Assembly: GCA_965116345.1 (NCBI GenBank)
Contig: OZ220680.1
Location: forward strand, 1,054,001 to 1,118,000
Direction of reading: 5' to 3'
DNA: 64,000 nt
DNA from: VXYL01 sp965116345
GTDB lineage: Bacteria; Pseudomonadota; Gammaproteobacteria; Pseudomonadales; Azotimanducaceae
How positions within the stretch are numbered: the first letter of the stretch is position 1; each line of letters opens with the position of its first letter. Both the position numbers and the translations under genes were made by a program. The notes beneath the pieces were generated by a model. The model was not told the origin of the DNA, made no database searches, and was given only the letters and a program-made list of their open reading frames with translations. This document shows, one piece after another, positions 19,149 to 29,364 of this stretch.

Positions 19149-21073
19149 CCGTCAAGGAAGGCACCAGCACCAGCTACACACTCACCGCGACCACCGAGCC
19201 CACGTCGAACGTGACCGTCACACCGACGGGCCTCGGCGGCCGCGTCACCGTGAGCCCCAGTCCCGCGTCCTTCGGCCCCGGCCGCGGCCTCACGCAACAG
19301 GTAACCGTGCAGGGTGTGTCGGTCGGCAGCGTGACGCTGAACCACCGCATCGCCGCATCGGATCCGAACTCGAGCTTCTGGCGCGTGTCCGTCCCGCCGG
19401 TGTCGGTGCGGGTGACCCCGGCCGACGCCGTCATAGTCTCGCCGGTCAATCTTGCGGCGAGTGAGGGCGGCACGGCGACCTATTATGTGGAACTCGCCAG
19501 CGATCCGGGCGGCGCGGTCACGGTAACGCCGTCCTCGAGCGACACCGGCGCCGCGACGGTGTCCAGCGCACTCAGCTTCAATTCAAGCAACTGGAACGTG
19601 CCGAAATCGGTGACCGTGACCGCGGTGCAGGACGGCGACGGGAACCACGAGAACCTCACCATCTCCCACCAGGTCAGCGGCTACACCGGGGTCACCAGCG
19701 CACCCAGCGTCACCCTGTTCGTCGGCGATGACGAGTTCCGCCCGACGGCGAGTGTGCGTGCGGGCGCCGGCACGGACCCGGATGAAGGCCAGGCGGTGAC
19801 TTTCGATTTCAGCGCGCCCGACATCACCTCCGACGTGACGGTCCACTACAACGTCAGCGCCACCGGCGGCTACGTCGCGAGCGGCGACCTCGGCGCGAAG
19901 ACCCTGACCATTCCCGCCGCCGGCGCCACGCCCGGCGCCGCGAGCATCAGCGTGGCAACCCTCGCGGACAGCGTTGACGAGCCTGCCGGCACGGTCACCG
20001 TCACCCTGAACAACCATGCCGACTACACGGTGAGCGCCACGGCGGGCGCCGCCACCCGCACCGTGGACGACAACGACCGCGGCAGCGCGACCCTTGCCGC
20101 CCCCGCCGGCAACATCGCCGAGGACGGCGGCAGCAAGACGCTCACCCTGACGCTGAACCGGGCGCTGGTGGCGGGCGAGAGCGTGGCGCTCAAGCTCGCT
20201 TTCAGCGGCAAGGCGCGCCTCGGCACCGACTTCACCCTGGCTGCGCCGGACCCGGCGCCGGCCGGCGTGAGCTATGCCCTCGAAGGCGCCACCCCCGCGG
20301 TGACATTCACCGGTGCAAGCGCGGCGTCGGCCACCGTGATTCTCAACGCCGCCGACGACAGCCGGCACGAAGGCACCGGCGAATCGGTTTCCGTCTCGCT
20401 GTCCGAAATCCAGAGCGCGGACATCTCCGGGCTCGGCGGCGGCATGAGCGTGAGCGGCTCCCGGGCGTTCACCATTCTCGACGACGACAAGCTGGGCCTG
20501 CCCCAGGCCTCCATCACCCCGAGTTCGAACAATGCCGTCGCCGAGGGCGGCATTGTGACCTTCACCATCAAGATGAACAGGTCGCCGGCACGGGCCATCA
20601 GTGTGGAGGTGACCTTGAGCGACGCGCCGGATTCGGACTTCCTCTCTGCCGGCGCTGAACTTCCCTATTCCGTCCCGATCTCATCGGGCAGCACCACGGG
20701 AACACTGCCCATTCTCACCAACGGCGACAATGTCGATGAGCCGAGCGGGGCGATTCGTGCCCGGGTGACCGGCGGCGGCGACAGCGACGGCTACGACCCG
20801 GGCACGCCGAACGTCGCCGAAGTGACCATCACCGACAACGACCGCAGCTCGGTGACCCTCGAGACCCCGATGCCAGCGCCCGGGAAGGCGATAGCAGCGA
20901 CACCGCGAGCATCTCCCTTACGCTCAATCGCGGCCTCGCGTCTGGCGAGAGCCTCAAGGTTCCCCTGCGCTTCTCAGGCGGCACCCCCGGCACCGACTTC
21001 ACTCTTGCCTGCCCGAGCCCGTTGCCCACCGGCATCGCCTGTGCCGATCTCGCCAATGCCAACGCCGCGGTGA
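19088..21073 (+). CDS. Giant Calx-beta repeat autotransporter, middle portion (frameshifted)
   Basis: Reading resumes at 19088 with EVAVTVQDAG, which completes the module broken at the end of the 5' portion. About five further modules follow (starting near ILVSPTSLTVKEG, VIVSPVNLAASEGG, PTASVRAGAGTDPDEG, GSATLAAPAGNIAEDGG, LPQASITPSSNNAVAEGG), plus the beginning of a sixth. Sense ends at about 20869 (SSVTLETP), where a second single base is missing; the frame stays open to 21073 but its last ~68 codons are nonsense. The frame also extends upstream to a GTG at 18875, antiphase to the 5' portion. This segment would not be translated on its own in a meaningful way: it lacks both a secretion signal and a barrel. 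It makes sense only as part of one continuous gene. Confidence 0.8.
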   Translation, partial: EVAVTVQDAGSRILVSPTSLTVKEGTSTSYTLTATTEPTSNVTVTPTGLGGRVTVSPSPASFGPGRGLTQQVTVQGVSVGSVTLNHRIAASDPNSSFWRVSVPPVSVRVTPADAVIVSPVNLAASEGGTATYYVELASDPGGAVTVTPSSSDTGAATVSSALSFNSSNWNVPKSVTVTAVQDGDGNHENLTISHQVSGYTGVTSAPSVTLFVGDDEFRPTASVRAGAGTDPDEGQAVTFDFSAPDITSDVTVHYNVSATGGYVASGDLGAKTLTIPAAGATPGAASISVATLADSVDEPAGTVTVTLNNHADYTVSATAGAATRTVDDNDRGSATLAAPAGNIAEDGGSKTLTLTLNRALVAGESVALKLAFSGKARLGTDFTLAAPDPAPAGVSYALEGATPAVTFTGASAASATVILNAADDSRHEGTGESVSVSLSEIQSADISGLGGGMSVSGSRAFTILDDDKLGLPQASITPSSNNAVAEGGIVTFTIKMNRSPARAISVEVTLSDAPDSDFLSAGAELPYSVPISSGSTTGTLPILTNGDNVDEPSGAIRARVTGGGDSDGYDPGTPNVAEVTITDNDRSSVTLETPMPAPGKAIAATPRASPLRSIAASRLARASRFPCASQAAPPAPTSLLPARARCPPASPVPISPMPTPR

Positions 21074-24000
21074 CGTTCACCGGTCCCGCCGCCGGGCTGA
21101 CCGCCACCAGTGTCACCCTGACCCTGACGGTGAGCGACGACGCGGACGCCAACCACGAGCGCGTCACGGTGAGCATCCCCGCCTCCACCAGCGGTAATCC
21201 GGGCCTGTCCGCCACCGGCCTCAACGGCGGCGTGCGAGGCGCGCGCACCGGCAGCGGCCAGATCGCGCTGATCGACGACGACACGCCGCCGCCGCCCAAC
21301 GTGAGCCTGTCGGTGAACAACAGCGGCGCGGTGACCGAGGGCGGCACGCTGACGGTGACGGCGGAAGTTTCCGAAGCACCCTCCGGCCAGTCGATCAGAA
21401 TCCCCGTGCAGCGCCTCGCGGCCTCCTCCACCGCCGAAGCCGGCGACTACACGCTGGCCGCAAACATCTCCATTGCCAGCGGCGCCACCACCGGCACCGC
21501 CACCCTGACGGCGCGCAGCGACAACGACGACGAGCTCACTGAGACGCTGCGCATCGAACTCGGCTCGCCGCCCGAGGGCTATATCAACAGCGCCGACAGC
21601 GGCATCGACATCAACATCACCGACGACACCGCCACCGAGGTGACGCTGACGACGCCGGACACCAACGCGGCGGAAGCCGACGCCAACGACACGGCGGAGA
21701 TTCGCATCACGCTCGGGCGCGGGCTCGAAGGCAGCGAAAGCCTGATCGTGCCGCTGCAATTCTCCGGCGGCGCCCTGGGTACCGACTTCAACCTCGCCCT
21801 GTCGGGAACCCCGACCGGGGTAACCTTCGACAGCGCCACCGGCGAGCTGACCTTCGCGGGGCCGACCACGAGCGCCACCGTGGCCAGCGTGCTGTTGACC
21901 GCGGCGGTGGACGACAACGCCGGCGACGACATCGTCACGGTGTCCATCCCGTCCAGTTCCGCCACCGGCACGCCGCGCCTGACCGCCACCAACCTCGACG
22001 GCGGCGCCGCGGGCGGACGCACCGGCAACGGCCGCATCACCCTCAAGGACGCCGGCCTCAACGTGCGTACCGTCGGCTGGGCGGCCACGACCTTTACGGC
22101 CACCGAGACCGCCGCCGCCGGGACGGTGAACGTCGCGCTGTCGTCCGCGGACACCTCCGCCCTGACCTTCCGCGTCTGCCTCAGCGACGGCACGGCCACG
22201 CTCGGCAGCGACTACCAGGGCGTCATTACCGCCGCCGACCGCTGCACCGGCTCGGGCGGCAACGCCGACTTCACCATTGCCGCCAGCGACACCACCGAGC
22301 CGGTGTCGTTCAAGTCCGTCGTCGATTCCGTGGACGAGCCCGACGAGACCTACAGCGCCACCATCACCCTGCCGACGCCGGTGGCGGGGCTCGGCATCAG
22401 CCCGGCCACCATCGACATCACCATCCGCGACGACGATCCCACCGTGGTCAGCCTCGCCCGCACCGGCAGCGGCGCCATCAACGAAGGCGGCAAGGTCGAG
22501 TTCACCGTGAGTCTGGGCCGTGCGCTGGTGACCGGCGAAACCATCGACGTGCCCCTGCCCATCGGCGGCACCGGCGTCAACACCGGCGACTGGAGCCTGG
22601 CGAAAAAGGCCGGCGCCAACACCGGCATCAGCCTGCTCGACACCAACAGCGCCACGCCGACGGTTCGCTTCTCCGGCGCCGGCGCCCAAACCGCGACCCT
22701 GGAACTCGCCTCCATCGCCGATGGCACTGGCGAAGGCAGCGGCGAGACGTATTCCATCGCCCTCGGCAGCAACACGCAGTTCGACAACGACACGGACACC
22801 AACGTCGGCGGCGGTGCCGACCCCCACGGCACGAACAACCGCTTCACGGTGCTGGTGAACGACCCGCGCAGCATCGGCTGGTCCGCCACCGCGCTCAGCA
22901 TCAACGAGACCGACGCGGGCCAGACCACCGGCAGCGTCAATGCGAGCCTCTCCACCGGCAACGGCCCCGTCACCTTCCGCGTCTGCCTCGCCGACGGCAG
23001 CGCCAGCCGCGGGGCTTCTGCCGACTACCGCGGCTTCGGCACGGGCGGCAACGCCGCTTGCACCGGCAGCAGCGGTTCCAACCCGGACCTCGGGATTGCC
23101 TCCGGCCAGTCGGACAAGGCCGTCACCTTCACCGTCAACGGCGACACCACCGACGAGCCCGATGAGACCTTCACCGCCACGCTGTCGCTGCCAACCGCCG
23201 TCACCGGCCTCAGCCTCGATGCCTCGAAGACCACGGTGACCGCCACCATTGTCGACAATGACCCCACCGTGGTCAGCCTCGCCCGGGTCGGCAGCGGCGC
23301 CATCTACGAGGCGGGCAAGGCCGAATTAACCGTCACCCTGGGACGGGCGCTGGTCGCCGGGGAAATCATCGACGTGCCGCTCAGCACCAGTGGCACCAAC
23401 ATCACCACCGGCGACTGGAGCCTCGCCAAGAAGGCCGGCGCCGCCAACACCGGCGTGTCGATCAGCAACGCGACGGCGCGCAATCCGAACCTGCGCTTCT
23501 CGGGCGCCGGCGCCCGGGTGGCGACCCTCGAACTCACCGCCGCCGTGGACGGCACCACCGAGAGCGGCGGCGAGACCCTGACTCTCGCTCTCGGCCCCGA
23601 CGGCAGCGGCGCCAACGGCTTCGACCGTTCGACCCTCGCCACCAACGTCGGCGGCGGCGCCGACCCGCACGGCACGAACAACAGCTTCAACCTCACCATC
23701 AACGATGGCCGCACCATCGGCTGGCAGACCACCGCCGTCACCGTGAACGAGAGTTCGAACGCCGTGAACCTGACCGCCGAGCTATCCGAAGGCACCGGCC
23801 CGGTCAGCTTCCGCGTCTGCCTCGCGGGCAGCAGCGCCACCTTCGGCGACGATTTCACCGGCGTCGTCCGCAATACCTCCCGCTGCACCGGCAGCGGCAG
23901 CAGCAGTAACAATGCCGACCCGACCATCGGCTCCGGCGCATCGAGCAAGCAGGTCAGCGCCAGCATTGACCAGAGCGTGCTCGACGAGCCACGGGAAACC

Positions 24001-27000
24001 TTCACCGCGACGCTGTCGCTGCCGAGTACGATCGCGGGCCTCTCGGTCGATTCCGCCAAGGCAATCGCCACCGTCACCATCGTCGACAGGGACCCGACCC
24101 TGGTGACGCTGTCGGCACCAACGGGCAGCATCTCTGAAAACGGCGGGACGAAGACCGTCACCCTCAAGCTCGGCCGGCCACTCGTCAGTCCCGAAGTGCT
24201 GACGGTGCCGCTCAACTTCGGCGGCGTCGCCAACCGCAACAGCGAGTACAGGGTCTCCTGCGGTAGCGCCCAAGGGGTGCAGTGCAACAACCTCAACAGT
24301 GGCAACGCCCGCGTTACCTTCACCGGCAGCACCGGCGGCGCCAATGCCTCGGCCACCGCGACCCTGACCATCACCGGCATCGAGGACAACGTCGAGGAAG
24401 GCAGCGAATCGGTGACGGTAAGCCTCGCTACCCTCGACGCCAATTCCGGCACCAATCTCGACGGCGGCGCCTCGGGCAGCGGTTCGGTGAACTTCAACCT
24501 GAGCGAAATACCCACGATCGCCTTCGAGCGGGACAACTACGAAGTGACCGAGGGCGGCACTGTGGACGTGGTCCTCGTGCTCTCCCAGGAGCTCGAAGGC
24601 TGGGTCATTGGCGCCTTCGAGTACGAGTACGAGTCCGCCAGCAGAGAGGACACGCGCTACGAAAGTGAATTATTCTACTGGTTCGAACCCGGCGATACGC
24701 GGCTGTCGGTACCGGTGCCCACCGTGCAGGACGACCACTACGAAGGGGACGAGACCTTCCGCCTGGAAGTTCGGTACGCGACGGAATATGACAGCCGTGC
24801 ACAAAACAGGGTGCTGACCAGGCTCCACGGGACGAAGTTCCGCGGTTCCCCACCGGCCATAACCACGATCACCATTCGCGACGACGAGGAAGCGCCGGCC
24901 GGCGTCACCGTCGCCCCGGTCGACCTGCCCGTCACCGAAGGCGGCCCGCCCCAGGATTACACCCTGGTGCTCAACCGTGCGCCGACGGCGAACGTGACGG
25001 TGATCGCGACCAGCCCGGACGAGCGCAGGGCCCAGGTACACAGTGGCCAGGATGCTCCGTCGCGCCGCACCACGCTCACCTTCACGCCCGGGAACTGGGA
25101 CGAGCCACAGCCGGTCACCGTGACCGCGGTACAGGACTCCGACATCGACGACCATACCCTGCGAATCAACCACGAGGTGCGAGGCACCGGCGAGTATGCG
25201 AACGTGACCGCGAAACCGGCGGTGGTCCTGATCACCGACGACGACACCGAAGTGCGGCCGCTGATATCAATCTACTCCGACTCCAGAGCGGCGATCACCG
25301 AAGGCCGCACGGCCCGCTTCCGGGTGTACGCCCGCCCGGCGCCGAGCGGCAGCATCGACGTAAGCGTGACCGTCGCCGAAAGCGGCCACTTCGCCGATAG
25401 CGGGCAGACCGGCCCCCGGACGGTCACCATTGGCAGCAGCGGCAGTTCAACCTTCCACATCAGCACCGATAACGACAGCGACGATGAAGCCAACGGCGCC
25501 ATCACCGCAACCGTCGACCCCGGCAATGGCTACGACCCCGACCCCGTGGCCGACTCCGCCTCGATTACCGTGCGGGACAACGATGAAGCGCTGCGGCCGG
25601 AGGCGAGCTTCGCGTCATCGTCATCGAGCGCCGGCGAAGGCGCGGGCACGCGCAATATCAGGATCGATTTCGACCCGGCGCTGGCGAGCGGCATCACGCT
25701 GCGCTATGACGTCAGCGGCAACGCGACGGGCGGCGGCAACGACTACAGCATTTCCGGCGCCGGCAGCCTGCAGGTCTCCGCCGGCGTAAGCAGCGCGAGC
25801 ATTCCCGTCTCGATCGTCGACGACAGCCGCGACGAGGCCAACGAAACCGTGCGGCTGAGCCTAACCAGCGGCAGCGGCTACCAGCTCGGTGCCCAGACCG
25901 TCCACACCCTCACCATCACCGACAACGACGATCCGCCCCCGGCGACGCCGGTGGTGAGCATCAGCGGCGGCGGCACAGTTACCGAAGGCGGCACGGCCAC
26001 CTTCAACCTGAGCGCGACACCGGCGCCGCAGAGCCAGATCACGGTTAACGTCAACGTGGTGGACAGCGGCAGTTTTGCCAATAGTGGCCAGGCCGGATCG
26101 CGCCAGGTCACCATCGGCACCGGCGGCAACGGCTCCCTCACCGTCAGCACCGACAACGACACGACTGACGAGCCGGACGGCAGCCTCACCGCCACCATCG
26201 CCAGCGGCCAGGGCTATTCACCCTCGAGCAGCAACGGTTCGGCGTCGATTGCGGTCAACGATGATGACCTGCCGCCGCCCACGCCGGCGGTCAGCATTTC
26301 CGGCGGCGGCGCCATCACCGAGGGCGGCACGGCCACCTTCACGCTTACCGCCTCGCCCGCGCCGCAAGGCAGCATCAGCGTCAACGTCAACGTGACCCAG
26401 AGCGGCAATTTCGCCCGCGGCGGCCAGACCGGCACCCGCCGCATCGCCATCGGCGGCAGCGGCACGGCCACTTTCAGCGTCACCACCGCCAACGACAGCA
26501 CCGACGAACCCAACGGCAGCATCACCGCGGCGGTACGAAGCGGCACGGGCTACACCGTACACAGCCAGAGCGGTTCGTACTCGGTGACGGTCAACGACGA
26601 CGACGAGCCGCTGCCGCAGATCAGCATCAGCCGCGACGCGGCTTCGGTTGGCGAAGGCCAGGCGGCGAGCTTCACCTTGAGCGCCAACCCCACCCCGTCG
26701 GCGGATATCGTGGTGCACCTCAACATCTCCCAGAGTGGTGACTTCGCAGCAGATGGCACGACCGGCGCGAAGACGGTGACCATCCGCGCCAACACGTCCA
26801 CTGCGAGCTACACGGTGGCGACCGTTGACGACGACAGGGACGAGCGCGACGGCACGGTGACGGCCCGGGTTCTGTCGCGCTCGTACTACCGGGTGGCGTC
26901 CGCGAACGAGGCGAGCGTCACGGTGACCGACGACGACGTGCCGGTGCCCGAGATTCGGGTGACCTCGGAGCAGGCAACGGCTGGGCCGCGCGGACCCGAC

Positions 27001-29307
27001 TTCGAGGGCACCACGCTGAAGTTCACGCTGCACGCCGATGTCGGACCCGAGGTGGATCTCGACGTGACGGTCCAGGTCGCTGAGCCCGGCAACGCCTTCG
27101 TGAATGCCGCCGACTCCGGAACCCGCCAGGTCACGATCCGGGCGCGCCAGAAGCAAGCGACGTTCAGCGTGCGCACCGTTGATGACAGCGTAGAGGAGAA
27201 CCCCTCGAGCGCCACCGTGACCGCCACCGTGCAATCCGGCACCGGCTACACCGTGGCGCCGGCGCCACGGAACGAGGCCGAGGCCTCCGTACACGACAAC
27301 GACGCCCTGCCAACACTGTCCATCAGCGACGGCTCGGCGGCGGAAGGTGACGAGGTCTACTTCGTGGTGACGCTGTCGAAACCGGCGGCGCACCGAGTGA
27401 AGTTCCAATACCGAACCCAATCGGGGGACCACGACGGCCAGGACTACGGCAGTGCTAATACCTCGGACGATTTCGCCTACACCGCGTGGCCCGGTTCCAT
27501 TCACCCCGGCGGAACGAGGTTCGAGATCTGGGTAGAGACCTACGACGACGCCCATGACGAGGGCGACGAGACCTTCTCCGTCATCCTGTACGATCCGAGC
27601 GGCGCCACCATCGAGGACGGCGAGGGGACGGGTACGATCGAGAACTCCGACCCACTGCCCGACGCCTGGCTCGCCCGTTTCGGCCGCGCCGTGGCCGAGC
27701 AGTCGCTTGACGGCATCACGGCGCGCATCGACGCCGTCCGCACACCGGCGCGAGAAGCAGGTTTCCAGGGCATGCTGGCGGGGCAGCCGATCCGGCAGGG
27801 CCCAGGCGCGAACGCCGCCGGCTGCGCCCCACCTGATGTGCCTTGCGGCACAAACGGGAGAGGTGTTTCGTCTTCGGAGCCCGGAGCATTCGATCCCGGC
27901 GCTACCCCCCAATGGCCGGCTACGGGAACAGTTGGCGGAAGCGGCGACGGCCTGGGCTACGGTTCGCCGGACGATGGCGGCCCGGGCCAGGGTTATGGCG
28001 GTCCGTCGACGCGCCATGCCGACGCCAGCGCCATGGCGCTGCAGCGGCTGCTGACCGGCAGCAATTTCACCTACACGCGCAAGGCGGATGCGAAGGGCGG
28101 CGTGCTGGGGTTCTGGGGCCGCGGTTCGCACTCGATGTTCAACGGCGCCGAGGAAACGTTGCGGCTTGACGGCGACCTCACCACCGGCATGTTCGGCGCC
28201 GACTATGCGCGGGACAAGTGGCTGGTCGGCATGGCGATTACCCAAACCATCGGCGACGGCAGCTACAACAGCCCGGATTCGGGTTCAGGTAGTGTTCGCT
28301 CAACGCTTACGGCGGCCGTTCCGTATGCTGCCTGGCGTGTCTCCGAGCGCCTGGATCTCTGGGGTGCGGCGGGCTATGGCGCAGGCCGCATGACCTTGAC
28401 CAGCGGCGGCGGGCAAATGGTCCAGGCGCTTTCCCGTACTTTGGGCAACGGCCATACGCCTTACTACCGCGCCGCCGACGCCCGGTTACCGGAAGGCGAG
28501 CAGTTGCAAGCCGATATGGGTTGGTCGATGGCGGCGTTTGGCTTGAGCAGCGACCTATTCGGCGCGACAGGCGCCGGTCCCGGACTTGCGCTGAAGTCGG
28601 ATGCGCTGTGGACGCAGGCCACATCGGGCGAGACCGAGGGTATGAGGGCCGGCGCTGCCGATGCGACCCGCCTTCGCGTTGGCCTTGAGGGAAGCTGGCC
28701 GTTCAGGCTTGGCGGCAGCGGCATTACGCCCAGGCTTGAGGTGGGCGTGCGCCATGATGGCGGCGATGCCGAGACCGGATTCGGCGTGGAAGTGGGCGGT
28801 GGTATCGGCTGGCTGTATCCCAGGTTTGGCTTGTCTCTCAGTCTTGAAGGCCGAACCCTCCTGGCGCATGAAGCGAATGGCCGGCGGGACATGGGCTTCT
28901 CCGCAGCGTTGAGCTTTGCTCCCAGCCCTGAATCCCGGCTCGGACCCAAGTTCAGCCTGCGTCAGGATCTGGGTGGACAGGCCAGCGGCGGCCTCGACGC
29001 GCTGTTCGCAGCCAATCCGCTGGCAGTTCGTATGGGCCAGGAGGCGATCAGCCGCTGGACCGCCGAGGCTTCCTGGGGCCTCCCCGCATTCCGGGGGCGC
29101 TTCATCGGCACTCCCACGCTGGGTTACGGACTCTCCGTCATGGGCCGCGACTACAGCATCGGCTGGCAGTTGGAACCCTTCGAGGGGACCGGTCGCGACC
29201 TGTCGTTCGGCCTCAAGCTGATCCGCCGCGAGAGTCTCATGGCCCCGCCCGCACACGGCATCGGGCCCGAACACGGAATCGGTGCCGAGATTCGGATGCG
29301 CTGGTAG
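20869..29307 (+). CDS. Giant Calx-beta repeat autotransporter, 3' portion with beta-barrel (frameshifted)
   Basis: Reading resumes at 20869 with the module broken at the end of the middle portion (GDSSDTASISLTLNRGLAS). The first in-frame ATG is at 21022. About 18 modules follow, including three with conserved cysteine pairs (FRVCLSDG...RCTGSGG style) alternating with VVSLARTGSGAI modules. The segment DAWLARFGRAVAEQSLDGI and a Gly/Pro-rich linker (about 27780-28040) lead into an autotransporter beta-barrel (WGRGSHSMFNG, LDGDLTTGMFGADYARDKW) ending in a C-terminal aromatic, RMRW. Type V barrels insert in the outer membrane and deliver the N-terminal passenger to the surface. If both missing bases are restored, 9135-29307 encodes 6,724 residues with about 49 modules. 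Either the gene is genuinely broken or the two gaps are sequence errors. Confidence 0.85.
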   Translation, partial: DASAREGDSSDTASISLTLNRGLASGESLKVPLRFSGGTPGTDFTLACPSPLPTGIACADLANANAAVTFTGPAAGLTATSVTLTLTVSDDADANHERVTVSIPASTSGNPGLSATGLNGGVRGARTGSGQIALIDDDTPPPPNVSLSVNNSGAVTEGGTLTVTAEVSEAPSGQSIRIPVQRLAASSTAEAGDYTLAANISIASGATTGTATLTARSDNDDELTETLRIELGSPPEGYINSADSGIDINITDDTATEVTLTTPDTNAAEADANDTAEIRITLGRGLEGSESLIVPLQFSGGALGTDFNLALSGTPTGVTFDSATGELTFAGPTTSATVASVLLTAAVDDNAGDDIVTVSIPSSSATGTPRLTATNLDGGAAGGRTGNGRITLKDAGLNVRTVGWAATTFTATETAAAGTVNVALSSADTSALTFRVCLSDGTATLGSDYQGVITAADRCTGSGGNADFTIAASDTTEPVSFKSVVDSVDEPDETYSATITLPTPVAGLGISPATIDITIRDDDPTVVSLARTGSGAINEGGKVEFTVSLGRALVTGETIDVPLPIGGTGVNTGDWSLAKKAGANTGISLLDTNSATPTVRFSGAGAQTATLELASIADGTGEGSGETYSIALGSNTQFDNDTDTNVGGGADPHGTNNRFTVLVNDPRSIGWSATALSINETDAGQTTGSVNASLSTGNGPVTFRVCLADGSASRGASADYRGFGTGGNAACTGSSGSNPDLGIASGQSDKAVTFTVNGDTTDEPDETFTATLSLPTAVTGLSLDASKTTVTATIVDNDPTVVSLARVGSGAIYEAGKAELTVTLGRALVAGEIIDVPLSTSGTNITTGDWSLAKKAGAANTGVSISNATARNPNLRFSGAGARVATLELTAAVDGTTESGGETLTLALGPDGSGANGFDRSTLATNVGGGADPHGTNNSFNLTINDGRTIGWQTTAVTVNESSNAVNLTAELSEGTGPVSFRVCLAGSSATFGDDFTGVVRNTSRCTGSGSSSNNADPTIGSGASSKQVSASIDQSVLDEPRETFTATLSLPSTIAGLSVDSAKAIATVTIVDRDPTLVTLSAPTGSISENGGTKTVTLKLGRPLVSPEVLTVPLNFGGVANRNSEYRVSCGSAQGVQCNNLNSGNARVTFTGSTGGANASATATLTITGIEDNVEEGSESVTVSLATLDANSGTNLDGGASGSGSVNFNLSEIPTIAFERDNYEVTEGGTVDVVLVLSQELEGWVIGAFEYEYESASREDTRYESELFYWFEPGDTRLSVPVPTVQDDHYEGDETFRLEVRYATEYDSRAQNRVLTRLHGTKFRGSPPAITTITIRDDEEAPAGVTVAPVDLPVTEGGPPQDYTLVLNRAPTANVTVIATSPDERRAQVHSGQDAPSRRTTLTFTPGNWDEPQPVTVTAVQDSDIDDHTLRINHEVRGTGEYANVTAKPAVVLITDDDTEVRPLISIYSDSRAAITEGRTARFRVYARPAPSGSIDVSVTVAESGHFADSGQTGPRTVTIGSSGSSTFHISTDNDSDDEANGAITATVDPGNGYDPDPVADSASITVRDNDEALRPEASFASSSSSAGEGAGTRNIRIDFDPALASGITLRYDVSGNATGGGNDYSISGAGSLQVSAGVSSASIPVSIVDDSRDEANETVRLSLTSGSGYQLGAQTVHTLTITDNDDPPPATPVVSISGGGTVTEGGTATFNLSATPAPQSQITVNVNVVDSGSFANSGQAGSRQVTIGTGGNGSLTVSTDNDTTDEPDGSLTATIASGQGYSPSSSNGSASIAVNDDDLPPPTPAVSISGGGAITEGGTATFTLTASPAPQGSISVNVNVTQSGNFARGGQTGTRRIAIGGSGTATFSVTTANDSTDEPNGSITAAVRSGTGYTVHSQSGSYSVTVNDDDEPLPQISISRDAASVGEGQAASFTLSANPTPSADIVVHLNISQSGDFAADGTTGAKTVTIRANTSTASYTVATVDDDRDERDGTVTARVLSRSYYRVASANEASVTVTDDDVPVPEIRVTSEQATAGPRGPDFEGTTLKFTLHADVGPEVDLDVTVQVAEPGNAFVNAADSGTRQVTIRARQKQATFSVRTVDDSVEENPSSATVTATVQSGTGYTVAPAPRNEAEASVHDNDALPTLSISDGSAAEGDEVYFVVTLSKPAAHRVKFQYRTQSGDHDGQDYGSANTSDDFAYTAWPGSIHPGGTRFEIWVETYDDAHDEGDETFSVILYDPSGATIEDGEGTGTIENSDPLPDAWLARFGRAVAEQSLDGITARIDAVRTPAREAGFQGMLAGQPIRQGPGANAAGCAPPDVPCGTNGRGVSSSEPGAFDPGATPQWPATGTVGGSGDGLGYGSPDDGGPGQGYGGPSTRHADASAMALQRLLTGSNFTYTRKADAKGGVLGFWGRGSHSMFNGAEETLRLDGDLTTGMFGADYARDKWLVGMAITQTIGDGSYNSPDSGSGSVRSTLTAAVPYAAWRVSERLDLWGAAGYGAGRMTLTSGGGQMVQALSRTLGNGHTPYYRAADARLPEGEQLQADMGWSMAAFGLSSDLFGATGAGPGLALKSDALWTQATSGETEGMRAGAADATRLRVGLEGSWPFRLGGSGITPRLEVGVRHDGGDAETGFGVEVGGGIGWLYPRFGLSLSLEGRTLLAHEANGRRDMGFSAALSFAPSPESRLGPKFSLRQDLGGQASGGLDALFAANPLAVRMGQEAISRWTAEASWGLPAFRGRFIGTPTLGYGLSVMGRDYSIGWQLEPFEGTGRDLSFGLKLIRRESLMAPPAHGIGPEHGIGAEIRMRW
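22060..24510 (+). repeat. Alternating two-module super-repeat with cysteine pairs
   Basis: Three successive pairs occur. Each starts with a module containing GWxAT and a cysteine pair (FRVCL followed about 25-30 residues later by C-T-G-S), and continues with a partner module (PTVVSLARTGSGAI, PTVVSLARVGSGAI, PTLVTLSAPTGSI). The period is about 800 bp. The pattern implies amplification of a two-domain unit, with likely intradomain disulfides after secretion. Confidence 0.7.
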
Positions 29308-29364
29308 GCTATGACCCCAAGTCCACAACCTTGACAGCGTGTCGAAGGATCGTTGATTGTAAAG

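Noticed and set aside
19083..20872. Programmed -1 ribosomal frameshifting at the two breaks
   Set aside because: Neither site is a classical slippery heptamer, and I see no convincing downstream stimulatory structure. Sequence error or mutation is simpler.
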